Source: Patiria miniata (taxonomy: Eukaryota; Echinodermata; Asteroidea; Valvatida; Asterinidae). Taken from it: a stretch of 64,000 nucleotides of DNA. Shown here in pieces: positions 28,527 through 40,400 of the stretch (positions are counted from its first letter, which is position 1; each line of letters starts with the position of its first letter). Location: positions 35,412,129 to 35,476,128 of the forward strand of contig NW_024037059.1 of the NCBI RefSeq assembly GCF_015706575.1, read 5' to 3'. Under the pieces are notes generated by a model, which was given only the letters and a program-made list of their open reading frames with translations, was not told the origin of the DNA and ran no database searches. A program made the position numbers and the translations under genes.

Positions 28527-28939
28527 CAGAGTTGAAACGAGTCACTGAGTTTTGTGACTCGATTCGAGTCGAGTCATTTTATGGAAGTGACTCGAGTCGA
28601 GTCATTAGGCCAAAAAGGTCGAGTCGAGTCACAGTGTGTGGTGGAGTGGAGTGGAGTCGAGTCAAAATTATTCTCGAGTCAATTCGAGTCACTGATATTT
28701 GATCACCATCTAATAAATTACAGAACGGGAGAAGGAACACAAGGCACCAGTTTATTATGAAGATCCACGTACTTAAAATATGCTGCATGGTACCCAATAG
28801 ACAGCTCCTGCTGGACGTTTCTATAAAAGATCTACGTAACAGTTAACAAGAAGTGAAACTTCGGTTTTATCAACAAAATGTGACTGAATCTGAATCGAGT
28901 CATTGATTCGAGTCATTGATTCGAGTCATTACAACTCTG
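28527..28939. mobile_element. hAT-like non-autonomous element rich in GAGTC repeats
   Basis: Terminal inverted repeats CAGAGTTG and CAACTCTG. The flanking 8-mers CTAAATCC (28519-28526) and CCAAATCC (28940-28947) differ at one base, as expected for an 8-bp hAT target duplication. Both sub-terminal parts hold many copies of CGAGTCGAGTC or its kin, possible transposase-binding arrays. 413 bp, no transposase. Confidence 0.85.
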
Positions 28940-31654
28940 CCAAATCCATGATCTCAATTCAAAGTCTTTTCCCCCATTTTCAAATGTTCTCCATTTGACG
29001 TTTTGAGACATATCCAAAAAATTACCTTTTACTGGCTTGCGTGCCCCTTTAATTTAATTAGCAACAACGATCCCCCGCAGAGCTTTCAAATCAATCATAT
29101 TTTATCATTTCCTATAAAGGGTCATCATTATCATCGAACTTTGTAGTGGTGTCAACTTTCAGAGGGAGGTTTTTTCCCGCTTTATCTCCAAACTATATTT
29201 ATGACTACAAAGTAAACTGCCTTGAATCTATATGAATTTCCCCCCACAAACGGTCGAACAATTTGTCTCTGTGTGCTCTGACCGGATAACCAAGGTTCAA
29301 GTGCATAAACCACCATGTAAAAAAATGGTAGTAAACTCCTAACCACATGCGTAATCTAGGGTACAGCGAAATTGCCGTTTTTGGATTATTTATGGTAGTT
29401 GACGGCTGTTTGGGGGGACCTGTAAGAGCTGTCGTAAATTTCCTTTGAAGGTAGGAAGTAATTTGGAACTATGGAAGATTGCTGTGACGATGTCAATGTC
29501 CGCTAGGACACAATTAAGATTTTGATGTTCTTTTTCTTCGGAACAATCGTGGATGTTGAAAATAGGAACAGTAAATACTTTGTAGGGTTTCATTTCACAT
29601 TTTGTGATTTTTTTGCTGGTTCTTTGGTTCTATATAGAGGGCCGGCCTATATCCTTTGAACCTATCTGACTGATGACTGGTTGATTGATTGACTGTCTGA
29701 TTGTCACTTGTGAATCAGACTTGCTTAAGCCTCACAAGGCCCTAGTATTTTACTCAGATGACTACCTCGACCTATACTATAGCTTATACTAGGCAGGCTT
29801 GCCAAGTTTTGTTTTCAAATTTGTTGTATACTTCCACCCTTGCTTGTTTTCTAAGTGATCTTAGGCCTAAGTGTGTGATTTCGTACATAAAACCAAATTA
29901 ATCAATGAATATTATTATTTTTATTTTTAAAAATAATTGTTCACTATTTGGATGCTGACCTATTTCAACCAGCTGTTGTCAAATTTGATGGATCGATATT
30001 GATTTATGTGCGAGTTTTGAATGATCTAGTGTCTGATGCTCAAATTCAAATCATACTCAGACAGACCAAATCAATATGGGGAGCGGTGCAGTCATTTATC
30101 AAGACCATAGCGCCAGCAGGAAATCAGGTTGTCAGTATTATTTTGATCTCGTCAGAGATACCTATAGCCTCAGGGTATATCAGACTCCAGACATGTAATA
30201 ATGGCTGCAGCCTGATATGGACGTTGACCGTCCGCAGATTGACTGTAGATGCCGAGTCCAATGAATTCATCTTGGTCGAGTTTCACAGCGTTTGGTATAG
30301 AGCAATCCGGGCATGCCATCAATTCTATCACGAAGGCCCCCTTCAATGGCGAAAGCTTTACGCTATAGCGGCTGTTCAGCGTAGTTACTTTGTACAATAG
30401 TGTGCACAGTGGTTTCTTCATTGGAGGGGGACAAGTGCGTGTAAAGTGATCACGTGATCAACATGGCAACTGCGTGCGTCGATTTTGATTGGCTGTCACA
30501 TTTTGACGTCATTTATTTAATTTAGAAAAACTGTCTTTGGCGGAAGCTTGTTAAAAATTAAGATTGCGGCTGCAAGATATGACTGTCAACACCATGATGT
30601 CTGATTTTCCAAAGGTGCTTTTGTATATTTAGTCGATGTTAGAAAGAGATCCCATTTTTCATTTGATGACGTGCATTGTCATCATCTTCTTGATAACCTA
30701 TTAACCCCTTGGATTATTGTCAACGGATCAGAATGACTACTATTTTACAGAGCTGGTAGCTTATTTAACAGATCTACTTAGATGTTACAGCAATGAAAAC
30801 TGATAAACAAAGGTTAGTGAAAGTCTTGTATAATATAAATTCCATTTCAGTGCTTTTGGAAACAAAGTGATTTGCCATTTTTGTTATTTAGACTTCACCT
30901 TAATTAATTTGTCCGGGAACAGTCGTCGGGTTTGCATTCTCCCCCACTCCTTTAACCTTATCTCCTGTGGGTGTCAGAACATGCATTTAATATCACATTC
31001 AAATACAGAGGCTCTCTCAATGTCGAGTGGGAACCAGACTGCCGTGGGACAATCGCCTGCACGGTAGCCGCGCAACTGCCATTTTTTACCAAAGTGCGCG
31101 CCAATGCCACGACAGATAAACAAAAATTGGTATAGTTTTCTAATCACAATGCTCGTCTTTACAATTCCATGTGTCTTTGCAGGCTTGTCTGTCGCCCTTC
31201 ATTTCTCCCCAAGTTCTCTATCCGTTTGGAGTTTATTGGTACAGAGGTGATTGTTGTAACGATCTATCTTACTATATTTGAATCAATACAGTTACAATTT
31301 ATCAAAAATTATTTATTGCTGTTGTGACTTTAAGTTCTCGTTTACCAAGTACTGCCTGCCAACTCCAAACATTCACCGATTTCCCTCGATGTCGACCACT
31401 CCCTTTTCCCGCGAGCATGTTTCTAATGTTTTACCTTTCAAATTGAATTCCCAACTCTGTCATGCTCATTTAATACATTCTAGACCCCATCTCTCAAACG
31501 TCAAACACAATTGCCATCAACGTCGGTTCATCAAGTCCACTTGAATATTGGAGCTGACGAATGCAGGCCTAGTTTAGTCCGTTGTATAATTTGATGACAG
31601 GTATTGTTCCTTCGTACACCAGGGTCTACAAATAAGTCATTGTCGTCTGTAGAA

Positions 31655-31890
31655 ATGCGGCGTGGTGTAGTGGACCTTTCCTCCCCTCCACCTTTGTGAC
31701 TTGGGTTCGAATCCCACCTAGGCCCACATGTTTCTGCCTGATTCCGAGGGTTCCTATGGTGTTATTCCCCACCCCTAAACCTGGGCGTTTGTTTCCATCG
31801 TCTTTTCTCGCTAGGTTCCCCCGGGTCTTGCCTGTGTACTTTTGATGAACCCGCGCATGGGTTACATCATTTCGAGTAAGAAAAAGAGTA
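31655..31890 (+). mobile_element. tRNA-derived SINE copy (family 2, diverged)
   Basis: Box A GGCGTGGTGTAGTGGACC and box B GGGTTCGAATCCC are the best preserved in the window. The body has CTGCCTGATTCCGAGGG and CCCCACCCCTAAA. The tail differs from the other copies, so it may be an older or separate subfamily. Confidence 0.7.
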
Positions 31891-32587
31891 CCATTCAAGT
31901 TTGTTTTCCCATGCTGATGAATTGGGTCATATCAATTCGATAATTGGGTCGTTATCAATGATGATCGACGTTTGCCAAAAACTACACTTTGTGTAACAGC
32001 CTTTCTATTGCATTCCACAAACTCATTCACAGCAATGATTGTAGCATTTTTTCCCCAGCCCAAACCTCTCAGCGTTTGCCAGGTAAGAGGCAAGGCAATC
32101 GAGCTATATCACAGCCACCCTTCTCTCAACTACCGGCAACCCTCAAGGACTCCGCGGGCCGAGCAGCTCTGTGACAGGTAGACTTTGTGTCTGCTGATTG
32201 ATCGACATCCGGCCAATGGTTTCCAAGTCCCGGACTATCGGGGGTAGATAGCACGGCAGTGCCGGTTGCGTGATGTTCAACTTTAAGAGCAAAAAAAATG
32301 TTTCAAGAGTTTTGGTGTTCATTTATTCAGATTCTAATAATTTCTGAAGGGGTGAAAAACTTTTCCGATGTTTGAGAGTGTTGACTTTATGTAGGCCTAT
32401 ACCGTGAATAATATTCAACAAATTCTATTCAACTTTAAGAAGACATTTTTATAACGAGGCATTTTGGTACACAAGTTAACTAGTGATGTTGAACTCCAAG
32501 AAAGTATTTAGTATTTGGAGAGAAGCTTCTTTCCTGGAGTTCCATGTAAAGTGACAGAGGTCTTAATCAAGGTTTTATGAAAGGTAA

Positions 32588-32897
32588 GGGTAAAGGGGGA
32601 TGAACCTGTGTTCACAGGAACGGAGAGCAAATCTCTCTCTCTCGAAGCGATTGGGCCAGACTCGAGTCCATGAAATGCTGCTGTGGGGGGGGGGGGGGTC
32701 GCCAAACCTCATCCACAGCGAGTCTGTTACCTTCCCAGCATTGAATAATGCCGGTAACCATTTAACACCTGGGTTGAGAGGAGTAATTGAGGTAAAACGC
32801 CTTACTCAAGGGCACAACATACACGGCCATGGTGGGGTCCGAACCCACAATCTCACGATCATGAATCCTGTGCCCTACCGCTAGACCACACATGCCC
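32588..32897 (-). mobile_element. tRNA-derived SINE copy (family 3)
   Basis: Same block order as 13370-13664: ACAGGAACGGAG, GCGATTGGGCCAGACTC, GAGTCTGTTACCTTCCCAGC, ATTGAATAATGCCGG, CCTTACTCAAGGGCACAAC and, at the minus-strand head, the box B and box A remnants. It includes a 14-G run near 32690. Confidence 0.75.
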
Positions 32898-33837
32898 TAC
32901 CATCGACCATTGGGATCCTTTTCCTAAATGCTCTACGAGGAAGAGCTTAAGAACTCGAAAGACAAACATCTGACTGCGATTGAACCGAAATCTTTTATTC
33001 AAGATTTTGCGAGAGAGAGAGAGGAGAGGTATTCTGATGAGGTTTCAATTCAAACCTCGATCATCGATTCGATTGAAAAATGAATTGTAAAGCAATTTAA
33101 AATCTTGAACTCGTGTTCATAGTTTGTCGCATTGATTCTTCTTTCCGAATGAAGAATATTCATAGCTCTAATTGAAGGACGTCTTGTAAGCTGTACATTT
33201 AAAGCAGTTTTTAGAGAAGGTATCACTAAGTGGTGATATGAGGAGTGATGAATCGCCTTCGTTTTGGTCTTCTTTCGTGATCTCCGATTTTGGATTTTTG
33301 TTGGTACCAGACAAAATTGATCCAAAGCGCACGATGTAGAGATCATATGATCATATGACTAAGATGGACGCACAACAGTTCACAGTTTATAGTATTGGCC
33401 AGGAAAATAATTGTGTCGTTGTTCAAAACCACGAACTAAACAGAAGTAGGCCGTGCGATGACACCAAATTGAACCGTCAAGGGCCCCATATCAACGCATC
33501 AATGTGGATCATCAAACTCGAGAGCCTCCCTCGACACAAAGGAAATTGCGAGAACTAAAACAAAATATAAAGATCTGTTTTTACCTCCTTACAATGACGA
33601 GTTCGCTATGTTTGCATTTCGAGGCTGTGATTCACTTTCATGTCTGCTTTTGCCGCCACATTTATTGCCTTATACAGATCACGGACTGGCAAGATATAAA
33701 GGGGAATTCTTCTTGGAAGACTGAAGTGATGGCAGACACAATCGTTTCATTTTTCTACAGAGAGAACCATTTTCTTGTGACGATAAAAAAGCGGGAGCAA
33801 ATATGTTGAACTCTGATGCTCCTTGCATTCATTATTA

Positions 33838-34127
33838 CCTCCGCCAAGGAGGTTATGTTTTCATCGGCGTTGGTTAGTTGTTTGTTTTTTGGTTGGTTGA
33901 TTGGTTTGTCTGTTAACAAGATAACTCAAAAAGTTATGGACGGATTTTCGTGAGAATGTTTTAGAGGTGGTCCTTGGTACAAGTGCAAATCGATTACATT
34001 TTGGGAAGTGATTTTTTTTAAAAGGATTCTTCACCATTTATTGCGAGTATTTCTTTTGCGTGTACCGATGGCGGGGAATAGTTAAGCCTTGGCGGAGGTT
34101 TGCGCACTCTGAGTGCTTTCTGACTAG
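33838..34127. mobile_element. CCTCCGCCAAGGAGG repeat, first of a tandem pair
   Basis: Starts CCTCCGCCAAGGAGG and ends GGCGGAGG...GAGTGCTTTCT. The interior has GTTAACAAGATAACTCAAAA and GGTGGTCCTTGGTAC. This is a repeat type I recall as widespread in marine animals; the superfamily is not assigned. Confidence 0.65.
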
Positions 34128-34430
34128 CTCCGCCAAGGAGGTTAGTTTTCATCGGATTTGGTTAATTTGTTTGTTGGTTGGTTTGTCTGTTAACAAGATA
34201 ACTCAAAAGATCATAGACGGATTTTCATGAATTTTTGTTTAGGGGTGGTCCTTGGTACGTATAAATTGAATATTTTTTGGAAGTGATCCGGATATGGGTC
34301 TCGATCCAGGATATTTTTAAAGGATTATTCACCATTTATACGAGTGTTTCTTTTGGGTGTACTGACAGTATAGCGGGGTATTGTTTACTGCCCGGCGGAG
34401 GTTTGCGCTCTCTGAGTGCTTTCTATATAG
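34127..34430. mobile_element. CCTCCGCCAAGGAGG repeat, second of a tandem pair
   Basis: Begins GCTCCGCCAAGGAGG directly after the first copy and repeats its order of motifs, with extra GGATATGGGTCTCGATCCAG. Ends GGCGGAGGTTTGCGC...GAGTGCTTTCTA. Head-to-tail orientation. Confidence 0.65.
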
Positions 34431-36599
34431 TTGACAATTAAATGACAGGTAAAGGTGGATGTTTCAGTGGAATGGAGAGCAAAAAGAAATACGAGAAAAG
34501 AACTTTGAATAAACAACAACCACCTTGAGAAAAAAAGTTTAAGTTATATGTTAAATATCCAACTATTGATACCCAACTGCTGAGAAAACAACATGTATAT
34601 ATGCCGAATTCGGTAGACAAAATGACATTTACTTGGGCAACAAATTAATGAGTAAACCATAAATAACCTCGACACTGCTCTTTCAATGAACACACATCTA
34701 CATTCAGAACGATAATCCAGTTTTCAACAAATCGATGCCAATTGTGATAAAGAGAGAGAAAGAAATGAGTCACTGTTATTATATTAACGGAAACCAAAGC
34801 ACAATCGAGCCCAACAGCCAATAAAACACCGGAACGGCAACCCCCCGAGGAGCGCTACCTCCCGCCCCAAGAGGGTCGCAGTCCACACGACTAAACAAGT
34901 ACTCGAACCGCGCTATCTTACGTGACAGCCAACAACAAATTAAACAGCAGCATCAAACCGGAGAATTGCGATGGTCTTTCGCAGATTAGAACCTGAGAAG
35001 AAATGAATTCATTTCTGGCCGACGTGATGAGTTTACTGCTCCAACTCGCTTCAACTTAAAGCTCTGTGGTCGTTGTCAAGCCGGAGTGTCAAAATTGTGT
35101 CAAATGAGCGACTACTAGTAATTCATTTGAGTCAGCTCTGAGCTCGTTTTTTTCTGTGGTGTATGACTGCTTTGATTTGAAAACGCTATAAAATTGGGAG
35201 CCTCTTTAATTGCCAAAACTACTATATGGCGCGGAGTTTGGTCACCTGCCATATTTGTGAAGCGGTGTAGGCGCTTGGTTGCCGGATTGGCTCACCACCA
35301 CTCACAAACGGTGAGTGCACGAGTGTATTAAAAAGTAATCGACCAATGGCCGGCCAGCCAGGCGAGTATAGTCCATCACTGTTACTGTGTGTACACTGGC
35401 ATACAGCGGCAGTACTCGGTGGAATGTCACAGTACAAGGCACAAAGTTTTGGCAAGGCACTTCAGCAGTACTACGGTGAATTAGTTGAGTGAATCACGAC
35501 CGTGCGTGCACAGCAAGTTGAATGAAAGTTTAGTTTGACAGTTGTCTCAGAGATAATCGCCAAGCTTGAGAGTTGAGACGACAATCTGGAAGGGATTTCT
35601 CTACAATATTCTGGGTTTCTTTTCTGAGTACTTTCCATCACCAGAAAACAAGATCACGACCGTCAACGCTATTTGTGACCAGTATCAGCGCGGAATCAAA
35701 TTGGGACCAACTTTGTGTTTTGAGTGAAAAAAGATAAAGAAATAATTTGGTCCTCATTCTGCAAGTTCCAACTTCACGTTTCAGCCAATCACGAGCTTCG
35801 TAATGCAAACTTAGGTGTGGAAAGTACCAGTTTTTCAGCAGACGACAGGGGGAATCTTCTGCTCGCCGGCAAACACGCGAACGTGACACCGTAATGGATA
35901 CCCACAGCCTCGACCGTAGACTCACTTAACTCGGCGCCAAACAAAAAATATATATCGTGCGGCAACTTAGCACCTGTTCGAAATAGAGTTAACATTTCTG
36001 GCGCGAAACCCAACCATGTTACCTCTATAATTGCACTTGTCAACCCAAACGGAAAAGGGTCGTGAAAACACGCCCCATATTAAGAGTTTTTAATAGAGGT
36101 GGCTCCGATGTGGTGAATCCTAAAAGTGTCTGTTTGTGAAAGCTGAGGTGCAAATCTGCATTCATGCGTAAAAACGAAAGTGGAATTGGTCATTACTTTT
36201 CTTCCACCGCCCGTGATATCACAGTTACGTAATAATATTTGTTGGTGCATTCTACAGTGTACGATGATTCACCAACCACTGTCTGGCGAGTTAACACGAG
36301 ACGTCTTTCCTCATGAAAACAACTTACCGCAAACCTTTCATGAAATGAAAGTGGACTGTTACCCTGGCTATTAAAATCCAAACTGTAAGATCAGTTTTAT
36401 AATTGTGCGTCTACCTGTTCACGACATCAAAGTGCGCCTATCCGTTCATTGAGAGGAACTGTAACCTTCTTTTCTTCTCCAAGCAAGGCTGAAACATTCC
36501 AGCGCAAGTTGTATGATATCTGTTTTCTCAAGCGATCATCCCGTTTGTCAACGTCTAAATCGGGATCAGCGGACACCGCTCGGCACGTGTGAAACACCG

Positions 36600-37304
36600 G
36601 AGCTGTGGATGGATGAATGAGTGAGGCACACCCCGGCTTAAGGGAGGGGAGGAAGTTTGCTTATCACCGGAGGGGACAAAGGTGGTTTAGTCGGGACATC
36701 GGAGTGGTGGGGAGGTTGTCCCTAACGACACTCTAGCTCCGAGGAATCACAGAGCAAATCTTCAGATCGGCTAGCGAGTCTGTTTGCCACACTCAGGACT
36801 TGTCAAATGTTACTGGAGAGCTATACTACCCAAGCGGGCTTCACACACACGTCACCCTTACAGGAAATATTGCTGTAAATCTGCAACTAAGTGGTACTCT
36901 TTACACAGAACGTCAAGTTGATATTACCAGGAAAGTTTTCTTCAATGGATAATTCATTCTGACGCGCCCAAATTCAACAAATCGCGAAATGAGCTAGGAA
37001 CCAAGGCAGTCAAGCCCTTGGAGTTGTGAAAACCAACGCATTGAAGAAGAACAATTCATCGATCGTCCAATCATTCGAAATTACTCGTTGATGTAAACTA
37101 AGGACTAGGATAAGTACAAGGCAACAGTTACCAAATCATTCTCGTGAACTTTTCAGACGTCCCGAGATGATCCAGATCCGAATAACAACACGAATTGACA
37201 CTGCACGCTCCTCAGAGACAAAAGTGACTCAGTGAATAATAGGTCGACGCGTGGAGTGAAATCTTGTCATTGTTATATACCTCTCCTGGAAAAAAAACCT
37301 AACT
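36600..37304 (+). promoter_or_regulatory. Presumed R-spondin 5' region / 5' UTR
   Basis: Non-repetitive sequence with purine-rich blocks directly upstream of the R-spondin start codon. No strong TATA box or initiator can be assigned from the sequence alone. Called only by position. Confidence 0.3.
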
Positions 37305-37401
37305 ATGGTTTTGATAGACTTGGAGATGGTGTTAGTGCTGTGCTTGAGTGTGCTGCTGGCGGTTGTGGATACGGGAGAAACCTGGCGAGTCAAAACTAGA
37401 G
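37305..37401 (+). CDS. RSPO: R-spondin exon 1, signal peptide
   Basis: Encodes a hydrophobic leader with VLVLCLSVLLAVV, then TGETWRVKTR. Donor GTAAGC, phase 1. A second in-frame ATG at codon 8 (37326) would give a tidier signal peptide start; both have a purine at -3 and G at +4, so the true start is not settled. Confidence 0.85.
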
Positions 37402-40400
37402 GTAAGCAAGTTTAGGATTGAAGTGCATTTTATTAAAGCCTGAGTGGCATCTTTCTGGAGACAGGATGAGGTAGAAACGTGAGGTTCACCTTGCTGATCA
37501 TATTGGTTGAATCAGTGGCATTTCACGACCGTCCCATGTTTGTTTGGCTTGGGTTCACATCTAACCATTGCCAACATGATGATTTGGGTTTCAAGGACGC
37601 TCTTGATATTGAAAATAATATGTTTGGCTTTCCTCAAGATTAATTCATTTCTCTGTCCTGTCAATAGTGCCATGTGCCACATTTGGTGAAAATTTAAAGC
37701 CTCCCCCCAGCACCCCTCCCTCACCCCAAAAAGAGGCAGGGCAAGGGGAACACAAACTCCCCAAAATGCTCCTTTTCCCGATTCTGAGAATAATGTCTTG
37801 GATCGCTTGGTTTTAATTTGATATCAAAATTATCAAGATTTACAATCCAGTGGCCATTATGACACTGGGCAAGAAAGCAACCTCCTTTTTAGACAACATT
37901 AGGGGTATTGTCACCACTACTAATTAAAACAATGTCAAAATATATTAAATATGTTCCACCTTTTAAACACGGAATGACCATAACATTTTGCATTCATACT
38001 ACGGCCTAGAATACCGATTAACGTTTCTGCTCGTCTACTAAAAAATGCCTACTCACTTTATCCCTGGGGGATAATTTACCTTTCATGATCAACTATACTT
38101 CGTGGTTAGATTTTTAGAAACCATGTTTAGTCGTCTGCAACGAATTTTGATTATTTCTGTCGGGGACTGTACACCTTCTGATTAATTGCACCATCGATCA
38201 GCCGACGTCAATTGGATCTCTCATTGGTCACACGCCTACAAGTTGAACTTGAATGTCATCAAATGTCAGTTTTTTTATCATTACTGGCCAGCGTACATTC
38301 TGGTTGAATCTTAAAATTCTGTTCAAATTTGGAGAATGGTGAACAACCCCCGCCCCCGTTTGGGGGGGGGGGGGGGAGTCAGCGCGGATTCTGGTGAAAG
38401 AAAGCCTTGAGTATATCTCTTATCATCTGAACGATTCACCAGACAAAGCGTTGACGCTCTTTATGTTTCTTCGATTAGTAATACAGAAGTTTGAATTTTG
38501 TATACTTTATTTCCAGAATCAACCAGCCTGGGAACGGGGTAGGCTATTCTTAATATCCACATCCTAGTTTTTTATCATCTGTGTTTTGTATTCTTTAATC
38601 CGTGATCTCAAGCCACATTTGTGCAACCCTAAATGGCAAATGTTAAACACTCATTCAAACTTCAACAGTGATGATTGTACACCAATCTACTGTGGTCCGA
38701 TTGGCAGTTATATTTTTTTCAATTGTTGGAATGTTGATGCATGATGTTTGTTGACTGTCACGAAGAATTTTCATAAATTTGTCTGACACAATCCCGTGGG
38801 AGCCAATGGGCTTAAGCTGAACCAGGTATGTTTATGAGTAATCATTTACCTTACGCTGGAAAATCCTCCTGGGTAATGAAGAAAAAAAAAACACCGAGCA
38901 AAACTAGTCAGAATTCAACTTGAAGTTCTGTTTTCACCTCCCGTACAAAAAAACCTTCAAGCTTTGACGGAGTAATAGATAAAGGGTTAACTGCTATTTT
39001 ATAAGTCCCAGGAAACTGCTTAACCCATTTGTAGTGCAAACACTAACCGCGAGTGCTGCAAGAGCGACCATGAACGGCTGTGCACTTGTCCCCTAGACCC
39101 CCTGAGAGAAATCATGAGTAATACCTGATGTCAGTTGAAGTCTGGGGGGCGGGGGACTTAAGACCATGGAGCCCTGGGGTCTCCCCCTTCTGTGTCTGTC
39201 GTCACAGGATACGATCAGTCATTCTATGCCTAAGGATCTGTGGCAGTATATGGAGGGGGGAGGGGGGAGGGGAGAGATCATGACGTCACCGTTGCGATTT
39301 GCCCATGGGCATGTTGGCACGGGGTGGCAGTATAATAGACAGTGCGTGTGGGTTCCAATAATGTGAAGCAAGATCGAGTCATTAAATGGGAACCAGACCG
39401 ACTTAACATGCATGAGAATTAAAATCAAGGGAGGTCGTTCTTTTTAAATATTCTCCCGATAGAACAGGTTAATATGACTCAAGAGGGTTAAACAATTGCG
39501 CGAAACTGTATCATACTTTAGTTCAGTTAATTAACGAAACATTCAATGTAGTCAGATAATTAACAAAGAATTAAACCGTTGGAATTCTTCAACTTGTTCA
39601 AATCTAACACCAAATCACCACAGTTTGGAAAGGTTAAGGCAAGGTAACTCGCCTTCTGCTCCTATTAAAACAAACCTTTCTCGTAACTGACGCGTCAGTT
39701 TGGGTCCAAATCAAATCAGACTCCTTTTTAGTCATCAGGTCGACGCTCTATTCGATAGTGCCGTCATTTCGTGGTATGATGTCCGATGATGCATGGGTAA
39801 GGCCCAGTGTAATCATGAAGATCGTAATCTTTGATGGTCAGATCGTATCGTTGCTGATGTATGATTATTACTCATAGCTCACGATCGTAACAATCGTATC
39901 GTAACATTATTACCAAGCGGTGGCAGAAAATCGGAAACCTCTGTATCGACAGTCTGTGATGTCGCTTACGTTTGTAGCCAAAAAAAGATCCTCCAGACTT
40001 CAATGTGCCGACTTTCCAATGTCTTGAACTCTTTGGCGACATCATGAAACAGTAGCTTTAGCAGGTGCCTGGCTCCGCGCGCTGGAACCGAAGTTTCTCT
40101 TCGACAGCGTCACGCATTGCAAGGCGCTATCGCCAAAGCTGAACCCAGTGTGTGACAGGTGTAAGGCTCCGAAGTAAACGATTACAATCTCAACAGGTAC
40201 ATTGGGTCGCCTTGACAGTGATGATCATTACAAGATTAAATTCCAAGAAAAGACTTAAAGCTAAATTTCAAAGCAACTTTTTTTTTTCATCTTAAGAAAT
40301 GCTCATTCAAGAATTGAGATCTAGCTATATATACGTAGTTTTTTTTTAATTTTTTTATTAAACAATGATTTTAATAAGGCTTTAACCGTGTGCAGTTGAC

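Larger units (their letters stand above)
15448..36600. other. Gene-poor intergenic region between ELP3 and R-spondin
   Basis: About 21 kb with no exon I can support on either strand. Open frames of 60-168 codons are scattered, but none shows a known domain, conserved splice context or a biased frame. It holds SINE copies, MITEs, a large palindromic element and low-complexity G/C runs, listed separately. The left few hundred bases should include the ELP3 promoter and the right end the R-spondin 5' region. Confidence 0.6.

Noticed and set aside
29948-30421. Overlapping open frames on both strands (150 and 83 codons)
   Set aside because: The region contains a repeat motif shared with the foldback element at 59740, so the frames probably lie in an interspersed element.
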